Shown piece after piece: positions 34,887-47,811 of a DNA stretch of 64,000 bases. Within the stretch, counting starts at the first letter, position 1, and the number at the start of each line of letters is the position of its first letter. Position numbers and translations under genes: made by a program. The notes under the pieces are model-generated. The model did no database searches. It worked only from the letters and a program-made list of their open reading frames with translations, and had not been told where the DNA came from. Location of the stretch: NCBI GenBank assembly GCA_007922225.1, contig ML679941.1, positions 58,181,849-58,245,848 of the forward strand. The letters are read 5' to 3'. Source of the stretch: Emydura subglobosa. Its lineage: Eukaryota > Chordata > Testudines > Chelidae.

Positions 34887-35077
34887 GCGGAAAGAAGGAA
34901 CTGGTGGCCACGGGGTCGGCAGGCTCCCTATATACCGCGACATGAGCGCGGCACTCCAGGGGGCGCAGGAGCCGACCCGCAGGGGGTTGCTAGGGCAGAA
35001 AAGCTTCCGGAGGCTCGTGCACGGGGCGCGCACTCACCTATGATGGAATGCATATGAGCAAACACTCGAAGAGAGAA
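34887..35077. repeat. E2 inverted terminal repeat (5' side)
   Basis: Inverse of 28594-28758, plus a right-specific tip (35051-35077, ending CGAAGAGAGAA). Pairs with E1 and E3 right ends in layout. Confidence 0.88.
34929..34934 (-). promoter_or_regulatory. TATA-like box, probable E2 promoter
   Basis: On the minus strand GCGGTATATAGGGAG lies about 245 bp upstream of the gag ATG, within the 5' terminal repeat. The position fits a promoter for the element's transcript. Confidence 0.45.
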
Positions 35078-35104
35078 CAGGAAATCTGTCTCATACCTCC
35101 TAGA

Positions 35105-37060
35105 TGAACTAAAAGGATGGAATTTGATGACCATTAACGAAAGTAGATATCTGAGGATGAGTATATAGGGCTGCTATGCCCCTATAAAACTGATTTCCAA
35201 AACTAAACTTTACCAAAATCTGCCTGAAGTTCTCCCACTCCAACCGGTCAAAGCTTTCTCAGCATCCAAAGAAAGTAGCATAGAGGAAGAATTGCTAGAA
35301 TTCACATAGATCAAATTCAGAGTTCTTTTGATATTATCAGATAGATGCCTGCCAGCAACAAACTCAGATTGGTCAGGGTGAACATATTTGTGTAAACTGA
35401 CACTCAATCTGTTTGCCAGCAACTTGGCATACATTTTAGCATCCATATTAATTAAATAAGTCCATATGATGTACAATTCGTAAAATCTTTTCCTTTTTTT
35501 GACTGACTACAATTTTTTGCCTCATTCTATGAATCTGGAATCTCATTCCCTTGCAATATACCATTAAACAATTCAGTTAAAATAGGAACTAACTCCTGCT
35601 TTAGAGCTCTACAATACTCCCAGAAAACCCATCGGGACTAGGAGCTTTATTGGATTTTAAATTCTTAATTACACCTTCAATTTCTTCTGCTGCAATTTGC
35701 CTTCTAGAGCTGAGGTAGGCTCACACTTCTCAAATATCTATTCATAAATTCAGGATTGGGGTATTCTGAAGCATACAAAGTATAGAAAAAGTTAGCAAAT
35801 GCTTTAGAGATTTGTTTGATGCCAAAGAATAACTCTCTTTTTATTTCTAATCAGAGGGATGACTGATTTATCCTGTTTCTTTCTTTCTTTCTTTTTTTTT
35901 TTTTTTTTTTTTTACTTTCTGGCTAAAAGCTCATAAATCTAAGTGCTCTTTTTATAATATTTTTGTTGAATATATATATAACAATGTTTGCTGAGCCTTA
36001 TTTCTTTGTAACAGGTTAGTCTTCCTTCTTAGCTTATTATTTTCTTATACATAACCTTTAGATCTTGTACATTTTCAAATCAGAAAGTTATTTAACCAAA
36101 CTCTCTTCTTCAAGAGCTCTTAGCTTTTTAAGGTAAGATGCTTTATTTATAAGGATCCCTCTCATTGCTGACTTTCTAGTGTCACAGAGAACATTTTTAC
36201 TGATCCCTTCCTTATTTTCTTCTATGCATTTCTCAAAATTTTATTCCACTTCTTGAATTCTAAGAGGGTGTCATACAACAAAGCTCTATTCAACCACCAA
36301 ACACTTGGTTTTTCCACTGAGTCCCAATTTTTTAATCTAATATATACAGGGCATGATCAGAACAAGTTATAATTCCCAGATTAGTTTTTTTGACCAAATT
36401 AGCCCAATGTCCTAGAAACAAAAAGCATATCAATCCTGGAACGAGCTTCATTAGTAGCAGAATACAGGTATAAATGTGGATGTCAGGGTCTATCTCCAGC
36501 TAGACAGCCACTAGATTGGCATTTTTTAAGTGAAACAACATATTTGAACTTTCTCCACCTGCATGACCTCTGGATACATTCCATCAATCCAAAGAGGAAT
36601 TAAGCACCTCATTAACACTCCCTATCCCCAAAAAATATCACCTTCCCCAAAACTTCCCAAACTAGAAAACAGATTTTAAAAAAGGAAGTTTGCCCTTGAT
36701 TGGGAGTATATACATGGGCTAAGGTGAGAAATTTACCTTTCAAGGACCCCTTAATTAAATATATCTGCCCTCTGTAACTGTAAGATGTGCTGAAACAAGA
36801 AAAGGGAAGTGCTTAGCAAAGAGTACTGCCACTCTTCTTGTATTAGATTGCCCTAGAGAGACATATGGTATCTGTCTCCAAGAAGTATTCAGGTATTTAT
36901 CATCATTTTTCTTCAAGAGTATTTACCGTAAATAGATTATACTAAGAAAATCCTTTTTCAGTGAGCAGAATACCCTTTTCCATTTTGTTGGATTGTTCAT
37001 TCCGTTAACATTAACAATCATGACATTACTAAACTCACCCCTGAGTATCAAGTCTGCTCT
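35105..37060 (-). mobile_element. L1/Tx1-clade LINE relic (ORF2)
   Basis: On the minus strand, endonuclease-like sequence (NVNG-type start near 37010, a GRYI motif near 36770, SRIDMLFV near 36430) precedes reverse transcriptase sequence with NMDAKMYAKLLANRLS and HPDQSEFVAGRHL near 35450-35350 and LLSLDAEKA near 35250. Many stops and frameshifts. It ends near the right edge of E2, so E2 may have inserted beside or into it. The T-run at 35890-35914 is a separate low-complexity tract. Confidence 0.72.
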
Positions 37061-37395
37061 CGCTCAGTATACCAACCTTTGTTAAAAGGGTCCCCATTAT
37101 ATTTGTCTCTCTTCTTTACATAAAATATTTTCAGTAGAGTTTCCATCATGCACACAGTAATTTTAAAACTCCCACATATATTATTTTTCTTTTTTTTAAC
37201 GTCTATATTTTGTACCCTGATCCTGTGTCTGATTTGCCATACATTTTTAAATTCTGAGTCTTAACATTTTATTAATATAATCTTTCTATTCAAACATATA
37301 ATATTTAACATCTGTTTCTGTTGTTGGTAAATTGTACAGTCAATTGCTTGACCACACTTTGGTTCATTATGAAATATACTCAAGACCAAATAAAC
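37061..37395. other. Intergenic, nothing recognised
   Basis: AT-rich sequence, possibly the far 5' end of the LINE relic. Confidence 0.35.
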
Positions 37396-37707
37396 CAGGG
37401 ATTCTCAAACTGGGGGTCATGAGGCTATTGGGATGGATCACGAGTCGTCAGCCCCCCCATGCATGCTAGGACTCTGGCTGTCAGTCCCATGCCTGGCTGA
37501 CTGCAAGAGCCCTTCAGAGCTGGGTGACCAGAGTGCAGTGGCTGCTGGCTGGGTGCCCAGCTCTGAAAGCAATGCCGCCCCACCAGCAGCACAGAATTAA
37601 GGTGGCATGGCATTGGGGGGGGGGGGGGTCATCACTTTTTGGGGGGTCGTCACATTCTGTAATATTTTCAAAGGGGGTCACAGCAAAAAAAAGTTTGAGA
37701 ACCCCTG
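37396..37707. mobile_element. Non-autonomous hAT element, 312 bp
   Basis: Ends CAGGGATTCTCAAACT and AGTTTGAGAACCCCTG are inverted. Flanks AAATAAAC and AAATAACC are a near-exact 8-bp duplication. Contains a G-tract at 37616-37628. Confidence 0.75.
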
Positions 37708-40062
37708 AAATAACCAGTATCAGTCACCTTTATTGCTAAAAGTCAATAATTTTATAGTACATGGAAAAAGGTTCAATACCATTACCAGTTTTCAGGATAC
37801 TATCTCATGCAGCATCGTTAAATTCACCTTACACAAAAGCTATGCTTCCAAAATTACATATTGGAATTGGCGTATTTATAGGATGATTTTACAAGCTAAA
37901 AACACTTTGCATATTGCAAAAATCCAACCCTTCAGTTTGTCACAGATCCTTATTACTACTGCATAACCACAGATGCTTTTGGCTGTTTTTATGACTACTC
38001 CCACCATATACCATGAAGCAACAGGAAAAGTTCTGCTCTAATACATCTGCGTATATGTCAATGAAGATGCATGTGTTTGTTTTCTTGCTAGCAACAGAGA
38101 ATTTTCCATTATCAGAATTTTTCTGAAGACAGATGAGGACTTGATCCTCAACTGGTGAACTTGTCATAGCTCCACTGACAGCAGCTAAAGATCTGGCCCA
38201 TCATATAGAAGTTTTAAATCCTACATCAATGGAGTAGATTTTGATTGTGCTCATGACATTTCTTCTAAATTTGCCTGAGTGCAAAGATCATGTCTGAAGC
38301 ATCATGCCCAGAATGGAAGCCATACTGGCTTTCAGGGAGTATTTTGCAATTTTTAAAAAAGTGATAGAAAGTCAGTCTTGGCCTGAGATTTCATATGCCT
38401 AAACTCAGCCCAGGGCAAGTGATATCTGAGTTATAAACTTTCAGAAAAGGTTACCTGTAATAATTTGACATATGAACTACATCAGCCCTAGAATACCACT
38501 GTAATTATGGTGTTAATTTTGTTTTTCTAGCACATGGTCACCAAACCTGCTCATAACATTTTCAGAAAAGTAAAGTATGTGTAGAACAAAATTAGAGCAA
38601 TTTACCCCTTCACTGTAATTGTTAGACATTAACTTTTTAAGCAGCATTTGTTAATCATGCGCGTGTGTTTGTTGCTTAGAAAGCTGTTCATTACTAGATA
38701 GAATATTTTACTTTTACATATTCGTTTCCTTGTTCTTATCATAATGAAACAGTTTACCATATGGCATCCATAACAACTTAGAGTCAAATTCATTTGCGTC
38801 CTGCCCTGTTTACTACCCTCATATTGCATATTATCAAAGGGAGTTCTTCAAACTAGTTTTTATGTCCTAAGGAATTATATAGATTAGCGAACAATAAATT
38901 GACAAGCAATTGCCATATGGAAGCTAATTTTGCATTTTTCTATTATTTTTGATTATTCTTGAAAGTTTGTTTTAAATGAATATTTTTGCTATAGCTCAAC
39001 CACTTTTAGAAATATGTTAGATGGACCTTTATCAGAATTTAAGAAAGCCAAATGTCTTTACATATTATCTATAGTACAATATTAATATTTAACATTTACT
39101 TATATTATGCTAATATAGAAGTTTTTCTTTGTATTTCCCCTACTATAATTATTTTCCATGTTAAAAGAGCAAACAGATTGACTTTCTTCACAGGAACTAC
39201 TATATCAGGAAAGTATCCTGCTTCTACCATTAAGTCACATAACTTAGATGCAACAGAGGCAGGAAAACTGGCCCTTACAGTAATCTTCATGCACAATTTA
39301 TTCCTGATTGCACCTCATAATCACCTTATTCCAGAAAGCTAGAGGAGAAACAGTCATTCTAATTTAAAGTCCATCTAGTAAAACTAGTTTTACATTATGT
39401 AATATTTTTAGGGTTAATTTCACAAATCATTGATACAGAGTGTAGATTCTTGCATGCCAACTAGGCTTATCACTGTGGCTATCCAGTATGAAATTTCCTA
39501 TATGGAAAACCTCAGAGCTTCAAACCTATTGTAATATTCAAACTTATTTTGTACCCAGAAGAAAGAGGACATTTATTCTTCAGCTGAGATTGGAAGCAAT
39601 AGCTACTAAATTGCACTTGTTTAGGAGAGTGCATTTCCAGAGGTGCTGACCACCTGAAACTACCATTAACTTCAACAGGCTTTGGGAATGTTAAGGATTT
39701 CTGGAAGTCACACCACTTAGATGCCTAATCATAGCAACCCAGGATTGAAAATTTGCCACAATGTAGATGGTTATGCTCCAGCTTGCAGCCAGTTCAGAGA
39801 GGTTACTGGTTTTGAACATGAAGCTGAATTGTGATTAAGGTATTACAACTATGTCTTACACAGCGAGAAAGGAAAGTCAAACTATCAATTTATATATTTT
39901 AAGTGCTAATCTGGCACCTTTAACATAAAACTGTTCTCCCACTGGTTATTCCCCAATTGGTGTCACTGCTTCAAAGGTCTATCCCTGTCATACATCAGAG
40001 ATATTTAGGCTAGTGCTGCACAATATCTAGCTTCATTTTCTTAAGGAGCAGTAAGCTGTGGG
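37708..40062. other. Intergenic, nothing recognised
   Basis: AT-rich sequence without coding, RNA or clear repeat signals. ORFs at 37940-38167 and 39052-39342 have no support. Confidence 0.4.
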
Positions 40063-42015
40063 CTCATAGACTTTAAGGCCACAGGGGACCATCATGATCA
40101 TCTAGTCTGACCTCCTGCACATTGCAGGCCACAGAATGTCACCCATCCACACCTGTAATACACTCCTAATCTCTGGCTGAATTATTGAAGCCCTCAAATC
40201 ATGATTTAAAAGACTTCAAGTTACAGAGAATCCATCATCATTTACTCTAGTTCAAACCTGCACGTGACTCACAACCCATGCTACAGAAGAAGATGAAAAA
40301 CCACAGTGTCGCTGCCAATCTAACCTATGGAAAATTCCTTTTCAACTCCAAATATGGTGATCAATTAACCCTGAACATGTGGGCAAGAGCCACCAGCCAG
40401 ACACCTGGGAAAGAATTCTCTGTAGTAATTCACAGCCCTCCTCCTCATCTAATGTCCCATCACCAGCTGTTGAAGATATTTGTTGCTAGCAGTCGCAGAT
40501 CACCTACATGCCAGTTGTAGCCAGTCTCATCTTACCATCTTCTCCATAAACTTATACTCCGTCTCGAAGCCAGTTATGTTTTTTTCTCTCCCCCCACCCC
40601 CGCTCCCCTTGGAAGGCTGTTCCAGAACTTCACTCCTCTGATGGTTAGAAACCTTCATCTAATTTCAAACCTAAACTTGTTGAGGGTCAATTCATATCAA
40701 TTTGTTCTTGTGTCAACATTGGTGCTTAACTTAAATAGTTTCTCCCCCATGCTCGTATTTATCCCTTTGATGTATTTAGAGAGAGTAAGCATACCTCCCC
40801 TCAGCCTTCATTTAGTTAGGTTAAACAAACCAAGCCCTTTGAGTCTCCTCTCCTAAGATAGGTTTTCCATTCTTCAGATCATCCTAGTAGCCCTTCTCTG
40901 CACCTGTTCCAGTTTGAATTCATCTTAAACATGGCAGACCAGAATTGCACACACTATTACAGATGAGGTCTCTCCGTTGCCTTGTATAATGGTACTAACA
41001 CCTCCCTATCTCTACTGGAAATACCTCATCTGATGCAACCTAGGACTGCATTTGCCTTTTTCACAGCCACATCACATTGGCAGCTCATAGTCATTCTGTG
41101 ATCAACCAATACACCCCGGTCTTTCTCCTCCTCCGTCACTTCCAACTGATATATCCCCAGCTTATAGCAAAAATTCTTGTTGTTAGTCCCTAAATGCATG
41201 ACTTTACACTATTAAATTTCATCCCATTTCTATTACTCCAGTTTTCAAGGTTATTCAGATCTTCTTGTATGATAGTCTGGTCTCCACCATATTGGCAATA
41301 CCTCCCAACTTTGTGTCACCTGCAAAACATTTTTTAACACATTCCCACCTTTTGTGCCAAGGTCATTAATAAAAAAGGTAAGATAGGTCCCAAGGCTGAT
41401 CCTTGAAGAATTCCACTAGTAACTTCCCTCTAGGCTAAGAGTTCAGCTTTCAGTATGACCCATTGTAGTCTCCTCTTTAACCAGTTCCTTATCCAACTTT
41501 CAATTCTCATATTAATCCCCATCTTCTGCAATTTAATAATTTCCCATGTAGAACTGTATTAAATGCTTTACTGAAATCCAGGTGGATGAGATCTACTGCA
41601 TTTTCTTTGTCTAAAAAAATCAATTATCTTAAAGATTTTTTTCCCCTTCCTTGTGATGCAGGCTTCAGATAGTTTCTGCAACTCCGTCTTAAAGTAATTC
41701 CAAGTCTCTGCCACATTCAGATTGTTGAGTTCTTCCATTCAGTCCACTTCCCTAACTAAATTCCCTTAATTTTTTTAAGTTTGCCCTTTTGAAATCAAGG
41801 ACCCTAGATGCAGATCTATTTTTGTTTATCTTTCCATGTAGTTTAAACTGAGTTAGCTCATGATCATTTGAACCAAGGTTGTTCCCTACAACCAGCTCTT
41901 CTATGAGGTCCTCACTACTCACCCCTACCAAATATAAAATGGCATCACCTCTTGCGGTGGCTATTTGGTGAAGAAATCGGTCAGCTATCACAACCAGGAA
42001 AATCTGGACCTTATT
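40063..42015 (-). mobile_element. CR1 LINE, left part of an interrupted copy
   Basis: Starts with CATAGACTTTAAGGCCACAG, the reverse of a CR1 3' end used by a turtle-type subfamily, and runs to ATCTGGACC. It resumes at about 43852 after a nested insertion. Confidence 0.72.
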
Positions 42016-42641
42016 ATTTATACAAAGCACTCACTTAGGAAGGAACAACCAGTTTGCACACATGCAAAAATGGAATGTGACTGCATAGGAAGGAGTAATG
42101 TGGAAAGGCATCTAGGAGTCATAGTGGATCACAAACTAAATGAGTCAATAGTGTAACACTGTTGCAAAAAAAGCAATCATCATTCTGGGATGTATTAGCA
42201 GGAGCGTTGTAAGCAAGAAAAGAAGTAATTTTTCTGCTCTACTCCGTGCTTATTAGGCCTCAGCTGCAGTACTATGTCCAGTTGTGGACGTCACATTTCA
42301 GGAAAAATGTGGACAAATGCCCAGAGAATAGCAACAAAAATGATCAGAGGTCTGGAAAACATGACCTATAAGGGAGGATTGAAAAAATTGGATTTGTTTA
42401 GTCTGCAGAAGAGAAGATTGAGAGAGGACAAGTAAAAGTTTTCAAGTACATAAAAGGTTGTTACAAGGAGGAGGGCAAAAAAATACTCTCTTTAACCTCT
42501 GAAGATAGGACAAGAAGAATGGGTTTAAATTGCAGCCAGGGGGATTAGGAAAAACTTCCTGTCAGAGTAATTAAGCACTGAAATAGATTGCCTAGGGAGG
42601 TTGTAGAATCTCCATCACTGGATATTTTTAAGAGCAGGTTA

Positions 42642-43376
42642 TGTTGCCCCTGGATTTGAGAGGTATTTTATCCCAGAAGTTGATCAAACTAAATTGCAAC
42701 CATCCTCTGTGCATTCCGCCGCCATGAACAAAATAGAACACCACATAGTTAAGGGTTAATTTGAACAAGCAGGACTTCTGGAGGCAAGGTCAAAGCAAGC
42801 TGGCAGTTTCTGCTGATCAGAATGGGAGGAGGGGAAAAAAGTCAAAAATTTGAGATTGAAAGAAAACAAGTGGATGGGAACCTTGAATTTAATCACCTTT
42901 GATACAGAAGCTTATTATGATTAAGATTGTTGGAATGTATTGCTAATAAGTAGTTATTGAAGTTAGGAGAAGTGATGATCCTGTAGAGGTCACTATGATT
43001 TATATATTTTTGATAGTTAGTATAAAAGAACCAGATAATAGAGTGTACTTTGGAGCAGATTTTTTAAGCTATTTAGAGAGATACATATTCCTGACACCTA
43101 TACTCCCTAGCACGGAAGCGTCCTGCCTGTGCTGATCTGCCAAATTTACTCAATACCGTCCCAAATGCTAGGTAGTTATTTAGAAAACTCTAAACCTATT
43201 GTTTATGTCTGTGTGTGCTTAAATCTAATAAATATTAATTTTAGATAACAGCAGGCATGCGTGTATTCATCTTTATCAGCTAGAAGTGCTGTGTTCCCAT
43301 TGACTTATTCCTGAAACCACCTGGAGTGAAACAATTAAGTTACCATTGCTGTGTGTTCTGAAAATCCTGGGTAACA
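42642..43376. mobile_element. Solo LTR, 735 bp, in the nested CR1
   Basis: Begins TGTTGCC and ends GGTAACA. Flanked by GTTA duplications (42638-42641, 43377-43380). An AATAAA signal lies near 43226. Removing it restores continuous CR1 sequence. Confidence 0.75.
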
Positions 43377-43409
43377 GTTAGACAAATACCTGTCAGAAAT
43401 GGTCTAGAT

Positions 43410-43756
43410 CAGGGGTGTCAAACATACGGCTCGCAGGCCAGAACCTTTTTGATGCGGCCCTCATTCAAGCAGTTTAAGTAAGTAGTGCTGCCGCCGATAG
43501 TTTCTCTGCATTGCCACTTTGCATTGCCACTTTAAGATATTTCTGGGTTGAGGGCATTTCCACTTTAAAAGAGTCTTAAAGCAGCAATACCTTCCTCCGG
43601 AGAACCCTGCCGCCGAAAAGCGGAAGCCGCCCTTACTTTTTCCCGCCAAAAAGAGGAAGATGGGCCAAATTTTTCGGCAGTGGGCACTGCATGGTCCCTT
43701 TGAAGTACAGGTTCTGTGAATTTGGCCCGTCACCATCAGCGAGTTTGACACCCCTG
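43410..43756. mobile_element. Non-autonomous hAT element, 347 bp
   Basis: Ends CAGGGGTGTCAAACAT and GAGTTTGACACCCCTG are inverted. Exact 8-bp duplication GTCTAGAT at 43402-43409 and 43757-43764. Confidence 0.88.
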
Positions 43757-43851
43757 GTCTAGATAATACATAGTCCTGCCTTGAGTGCAGGGGACTAGAC
43801 AAGGCGACCTCTCAAGGTCTCTTCCAGTCTTATGATTCTATGATTATTAGT

Positions 43852-45060
43852 AGCACTTGTCCTTCAATTTATGTCTGGGAAGTTAAAGTCTCCCATAATC
43901 ACACAATTCCCAATGGCATTTACTTCATTAAAAACATTAAATAGGTCCCTATCCATATCCAAATCAGATCCCAGGCATCTGTAGCATACCCCAAGCACTA
44001 TCCCAGGGAAACTTTTGGGTAGCTTTATTCCCCAGTGATTTTTACCCAAACAGACTCTGTCTTATCCATTCCATCACTTATAATTTCTTTACAGTCTACC
44101 TCATTATTAATATACAATGCTCTCCACCACGTTTACCTTTATTTCTGTCTTTCTTTAACAGCATATACCTTTCAATACTTGTACTCCACTCATGATTACT
44201 ATTTTACCATGTTTCTGTTATCCCTATATCATCTGGTTTCACTTCCTGCACCAGTAGTTCTAGTTCCTCCATTTTGTTACCCAGGCTCCTTACATTGGTA
44301 TTCAAACATCTTAGTTGTTTCTGCTTGGCTCTGCCCGGATTCCTCACCCAATTGGGTACAGCCATTCTATTGCCAGTATTGCCTGACTATTAGCTTTACT
44401 GCTATTAGCACTCTTTCCTCTTAATGTTCATTCTCTGACCCATAGCTGTTTGTTTCTCCACTGCAATATTATCTTTCTTGATTTTCCTCCCAGTCAATAT
44501 TAGAATCAGCATGGAGACTATGTGGACATCTTCCAGCCATCTCCCTCAAGATTCCCTCCCTACTAAGGTGCAGTCCATCCCATGAGAACAGTTCTCTATC
44601 CATGAAAGCCTCCCAGTGGTCAAACATCCCAAAGCACTCCTTATAGCACCACTGCTTGGTCATCATAATCTTGTCTCACCTTCATTCCCCTTCTCTAGGG
44701 AAAGGTAGAATCCCACCGAAGACCAGCTGAGCCTCCATTTCTTTAAGCGTCTTCCCCAGCCTGGTATAGTCTCCCTTGGTGTGTTCCAGCAGGAATCTAG
44801 CAGTGTTATTTGTTCCCATGTGAAGGAACAATCAGTGAATTCTTTCCTGCTCCCACTAGGATCCTCTTCAGCCTCAGGTCGACATTCTGTAACTTAGCTC
44901 ATGTTCGGGTGACAAGCCTATCTTCTGTTCTTAAGAGTTGTTAAATAGCTGCTGCATTTTCCATCCAAGGTGGATTCACTTCATTAATAGATGAAGTATG
45001 ATCCCATCTCTAGTTTTGTATATCAGTTTAAGCCTATACGGTTTAGGCTTCAGTTCTAGA
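43852..45060 (-). mobile_element. CR1 LINE, right part of the interrupted copy
   Basis: Reverse-oriented CR1 sequence (TTAAAGTCTCCCATAATCAC onward) that continues the copy at 40063-42015. Boundaries are approximate. Confidence 0.65.
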
Positions 45061-45327
45061 ACTTCTGTTAAAACATCTGAACTTGTTTTGGCAATTTATT
45101 TTAAATAATTAAGATCCTACCTGAATTGTGGGATGATCTTCAAATAATTGCAGCTGAGTTGCAGAAAATTGACATAGAAAATTGCAGAAAAATAAGACCT
45201 TTATTAATGCAGTAATTTGGAAGTCACAATAAACCTATTTAGGAAAAAATTTGCTGGAACAATAAACACCGAATATTATGTTATGCCTGTGAATTTTTTT
45301 TTGATAACCAGACAATTTTGTGCAACT

Positions 45328-45490
45328 ACAGGGCCGTAACCTGGGCGGGGTGAGTGGGGGCAGCCACCTAGGGTGCACAGCTAGGGGAAGGGAGGAATAA
45401 TGAAAAAACAGTAGGGGTAGAGTCCTGCAGCAGGGATGGTATTGCCACCCTTACTTTAGTGCTGCTGCTGGCGGCAGCATTGATACAAAA
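45328..45490. repeat. GC-rich repeat, inverted partner of 46914-47165
   Basis: Contains GGCGGGGTGAGTGGGGGCAG and GTGCTGCTGCTGGCGGCAGC. Both have counterparts on the minus strand of 46914-47165. Confidence 0.45.
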
Positions 45491-45517
45491 ACATTTTCTT
45501 TAAGATGCTGCAGCCTG

Positions 45518-46913
45518 TGTTAAAGTTCAGTACCATAAACAGCTCCCTGCCACACAGCTGAGACCAGAAAAAGATCATAGTTTAGCATACTCTAATTGGC
45601 ATAACTGAGATGAGGACAGTGAACTATAAGTTGAAAGGACCTTAAACATGTAATTATTTTAGTTTAAGAGATTTTTATAGAATTAATACTAGATAGTTTT
45701 AAGTGATTGCAGCTAGAAATCCAAAATGGTAGCCACAAGGATTATAGGTGAGAAGACCAAAATGGTGGTTTAGAAACAATGTTGACCAATAGCAAATAGG
45801 TAAGTGGGGGTGAAAAAGTTCAATCCAAATACCTGAAAGGAGGGGTCAGTCAGGTGAACGAACAGATTCACCATCACGTCCAACAGAAACACAGAAGCTG
45901 TGACTGGTGCATAAAGGTAACCAATCAAAGCAGTTTTGAACTGATTGGTAGAACGGGTATGCTAATGATAGGGATTGAAACAGCCAATCAGAAAAGGTCA
46001 AAACCTGTATTTAAGGCAGGCATCTGACAGTCTTTGAGTAAGTGCAGCAGAGCAGGAAGAAGAAAAAAAGAGGGAGAGCAAAGAGCAGACAAGAAGATTG
46101 AAGAACAGGAAGGCTGAAACATTGAGAAGCAGCTGAAATATCACAAAGAACTTAGAAATCACTGAAGAAAACAGCAGGATGGTGGAACAAAGGAGCGATA
46201 GACAGAAGGGCCCATGACGAAGCAGAGGGAAAGAAGACTAAGCATGATAGCTCCATTATAAGTGACTTCAAGGAATGAATGAGATAATAAAGCTGGATGA
46301 TTGGGAGTGTATGAAAATGATTTAGATAAAGAAAACGGATGCCAGCTGTTCACTGCCATTCTACATGTGACTGCATTACCACATGTACTAGTAAGGTACT
46401 GGTTATTGTATTGCATTGCATTATATATTATCTAGCAGGATGATTGTGTTATTATGTTAACAGATGAATGTTATAATGTATTTGTATGACTTATGGTATA
46501 CAACACAGTATAATCTGTATGATCAATGGTGCGCCACATTAGGTTACCAAGTTTATGGTGTCCTGCACTGTATCCTATAACCTGTGCCATTTGTTACATT
46601 GTGTTGATTTTTGATTTAAGAACCCTCTTGTATTAAAATCAGTAATTCATAAAATATTTTGTTTTCCAAGAAATTACTGTCTGAGTGTCAATCCTTCAAG
46701 TGGAAGGCTGTATCTATGTCCTCCCAAGGGCAAACTGAGGCAGTCAATTCTGGAGAGTTTTCCAGTGATCTAAAGGGAAACCCCCAGTAAACCCTTGCAA
46801 ATCCCCTAGGGTGAGCCACTTCCAGTTACCCACTTAAGACAAGTTTTGTGATTGCTCCATTACTATAACTAAACTATTATGGGGTGTCTTGGGTCAAAAT
46901 TTTGGGGGTAACA
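45518..46913. mobile_element. Possible LTR-type sequence
   Basis: TGTT near the left end and GGTAACA at 46907-46913, with a TATTTAAGG near 46010, resemble the LTR at 42642-43376. The left boundary and duplications could not be confirmed. Confidence 0.3.
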
Positions 46914-47165
46914 ATACTGCCATCAGAACTGGGTGCTGGGCCAGCAGCCACCACCTCCAGGTGCCCAGCTCTGAAGCCAGTACCGCTGCCAGCAGCAGCG
47001 CAGAAATAACGGTGACGATATCATGCCCCCTGCAAGGTTTTACTTCTTACTGGGTTTTTTCCCCCGCACGATTTTTCTGCTCCATTTTTCTCCCTCCCCT
47101 CGCCCCCCCGGCTTTGTGCCCTACGTGGCCACTCCACTCACCCCACCCTGGTTATGGCTCTGCCC
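46914..47165. repeat. GC-rich repeat, inverted partner of 45328-45490
   Basis: See 45328-45490. The pyrimidine-rich middle (47050-47110) produces spurious ORFs. Confidence 0.45.
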
Positions 47166-47811
47166 AAACTCTCCAAGATCATTTTATGTACTAATGGAGA
47201 AAAAAGTGTTTGTTACAAACCTCAAACTGCATGCAAAAATATGGACTGTAAAGCAAGCAAAATAGTGTAAAACAAAATAGTGGTAAAAGCCTAATTGTGC
47301 AGAATCTACAATATCACAAATGAAGGACCTTATAAACAATGTTTTTTAAGATGGAATGTGCAAGAGAATTACCTTTAATATAATATTAAAATAAAGAAAA
47401 TAGTTATTTAAAGGACATCCCTACAATAGTCATATTCATTTTCTTTAGAGAGATCATGACAGTATGCCTGCAGGGTTTGTTAAGGTACAGGAACACAGTC
47501 AGAATTGGTTTAAGTTCCTCTCAGTATCTAAAAAACTAGGCACAGAATAGCTACTTTCCTCAGATTGCATGTGCAACTCCGAAAAAGACATTTAAATCAC
47601 TCTAAGCTAAGATTTCTATATTTAAAATCATCACTATATGAGTTATATCCATTCCTCTTAGTTTTAATTAGGTATGAAAACAAATATAGTAGTATAATAA
47701 ATCTTGCTGCTTTAGTGAAGCACCATGTGTAATTTCAGTGTATTATATACAGATAGTACAGAAATATTTTCTATAGGAAAAATAAATAGAAAATATGTGT
47801 AAACATTCTGG
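47166..47811. other. Downstream flank of gene 2
   Basis: AT-rich, likely 3' UTR distal or intergenic sequence. No clear minus-strand AATAAA was found close to the stop codon. Confidence 0.35.

Larger units (their letters stand above)
28542..35077 (-). mobile_element. DIRS-type retrotransposon E2, nearly complete
   Basis: This 6.5-kb element has every DIRS landmark. Read on the minus strand: inverted terminal repeat (34887-35077), gag (34684-31896), RT-RNase H, methyltransferase-like domain, tyrosine recombinase (ending at 28924), internal complementary region (28790-28890) and the inverted terminal repeat (28542-28758). Terminal repeats are almost identical. Gag and recombinase are uninterrupted, and the only clear break is an 8-nt homopolymer in RNase H. 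It lies between genes 1 and 2. GC content is far above the host background. It is likely a young copy. Confidence 0.93.
42020..43848 (+). mobile_element. CR1 LINE nested in an opposite CR1
   Basis: Plus-oriented CR1 3' sequence (CTCACTTAGGAAGGAACAAC onward), ending in the CR1 tail TCTTATGATTCTATGATTA at 43828-43846. It is interrupted by a solo LTR at 42642-43376 and a hAT element at 43410-43756. Confidence 0.75.
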
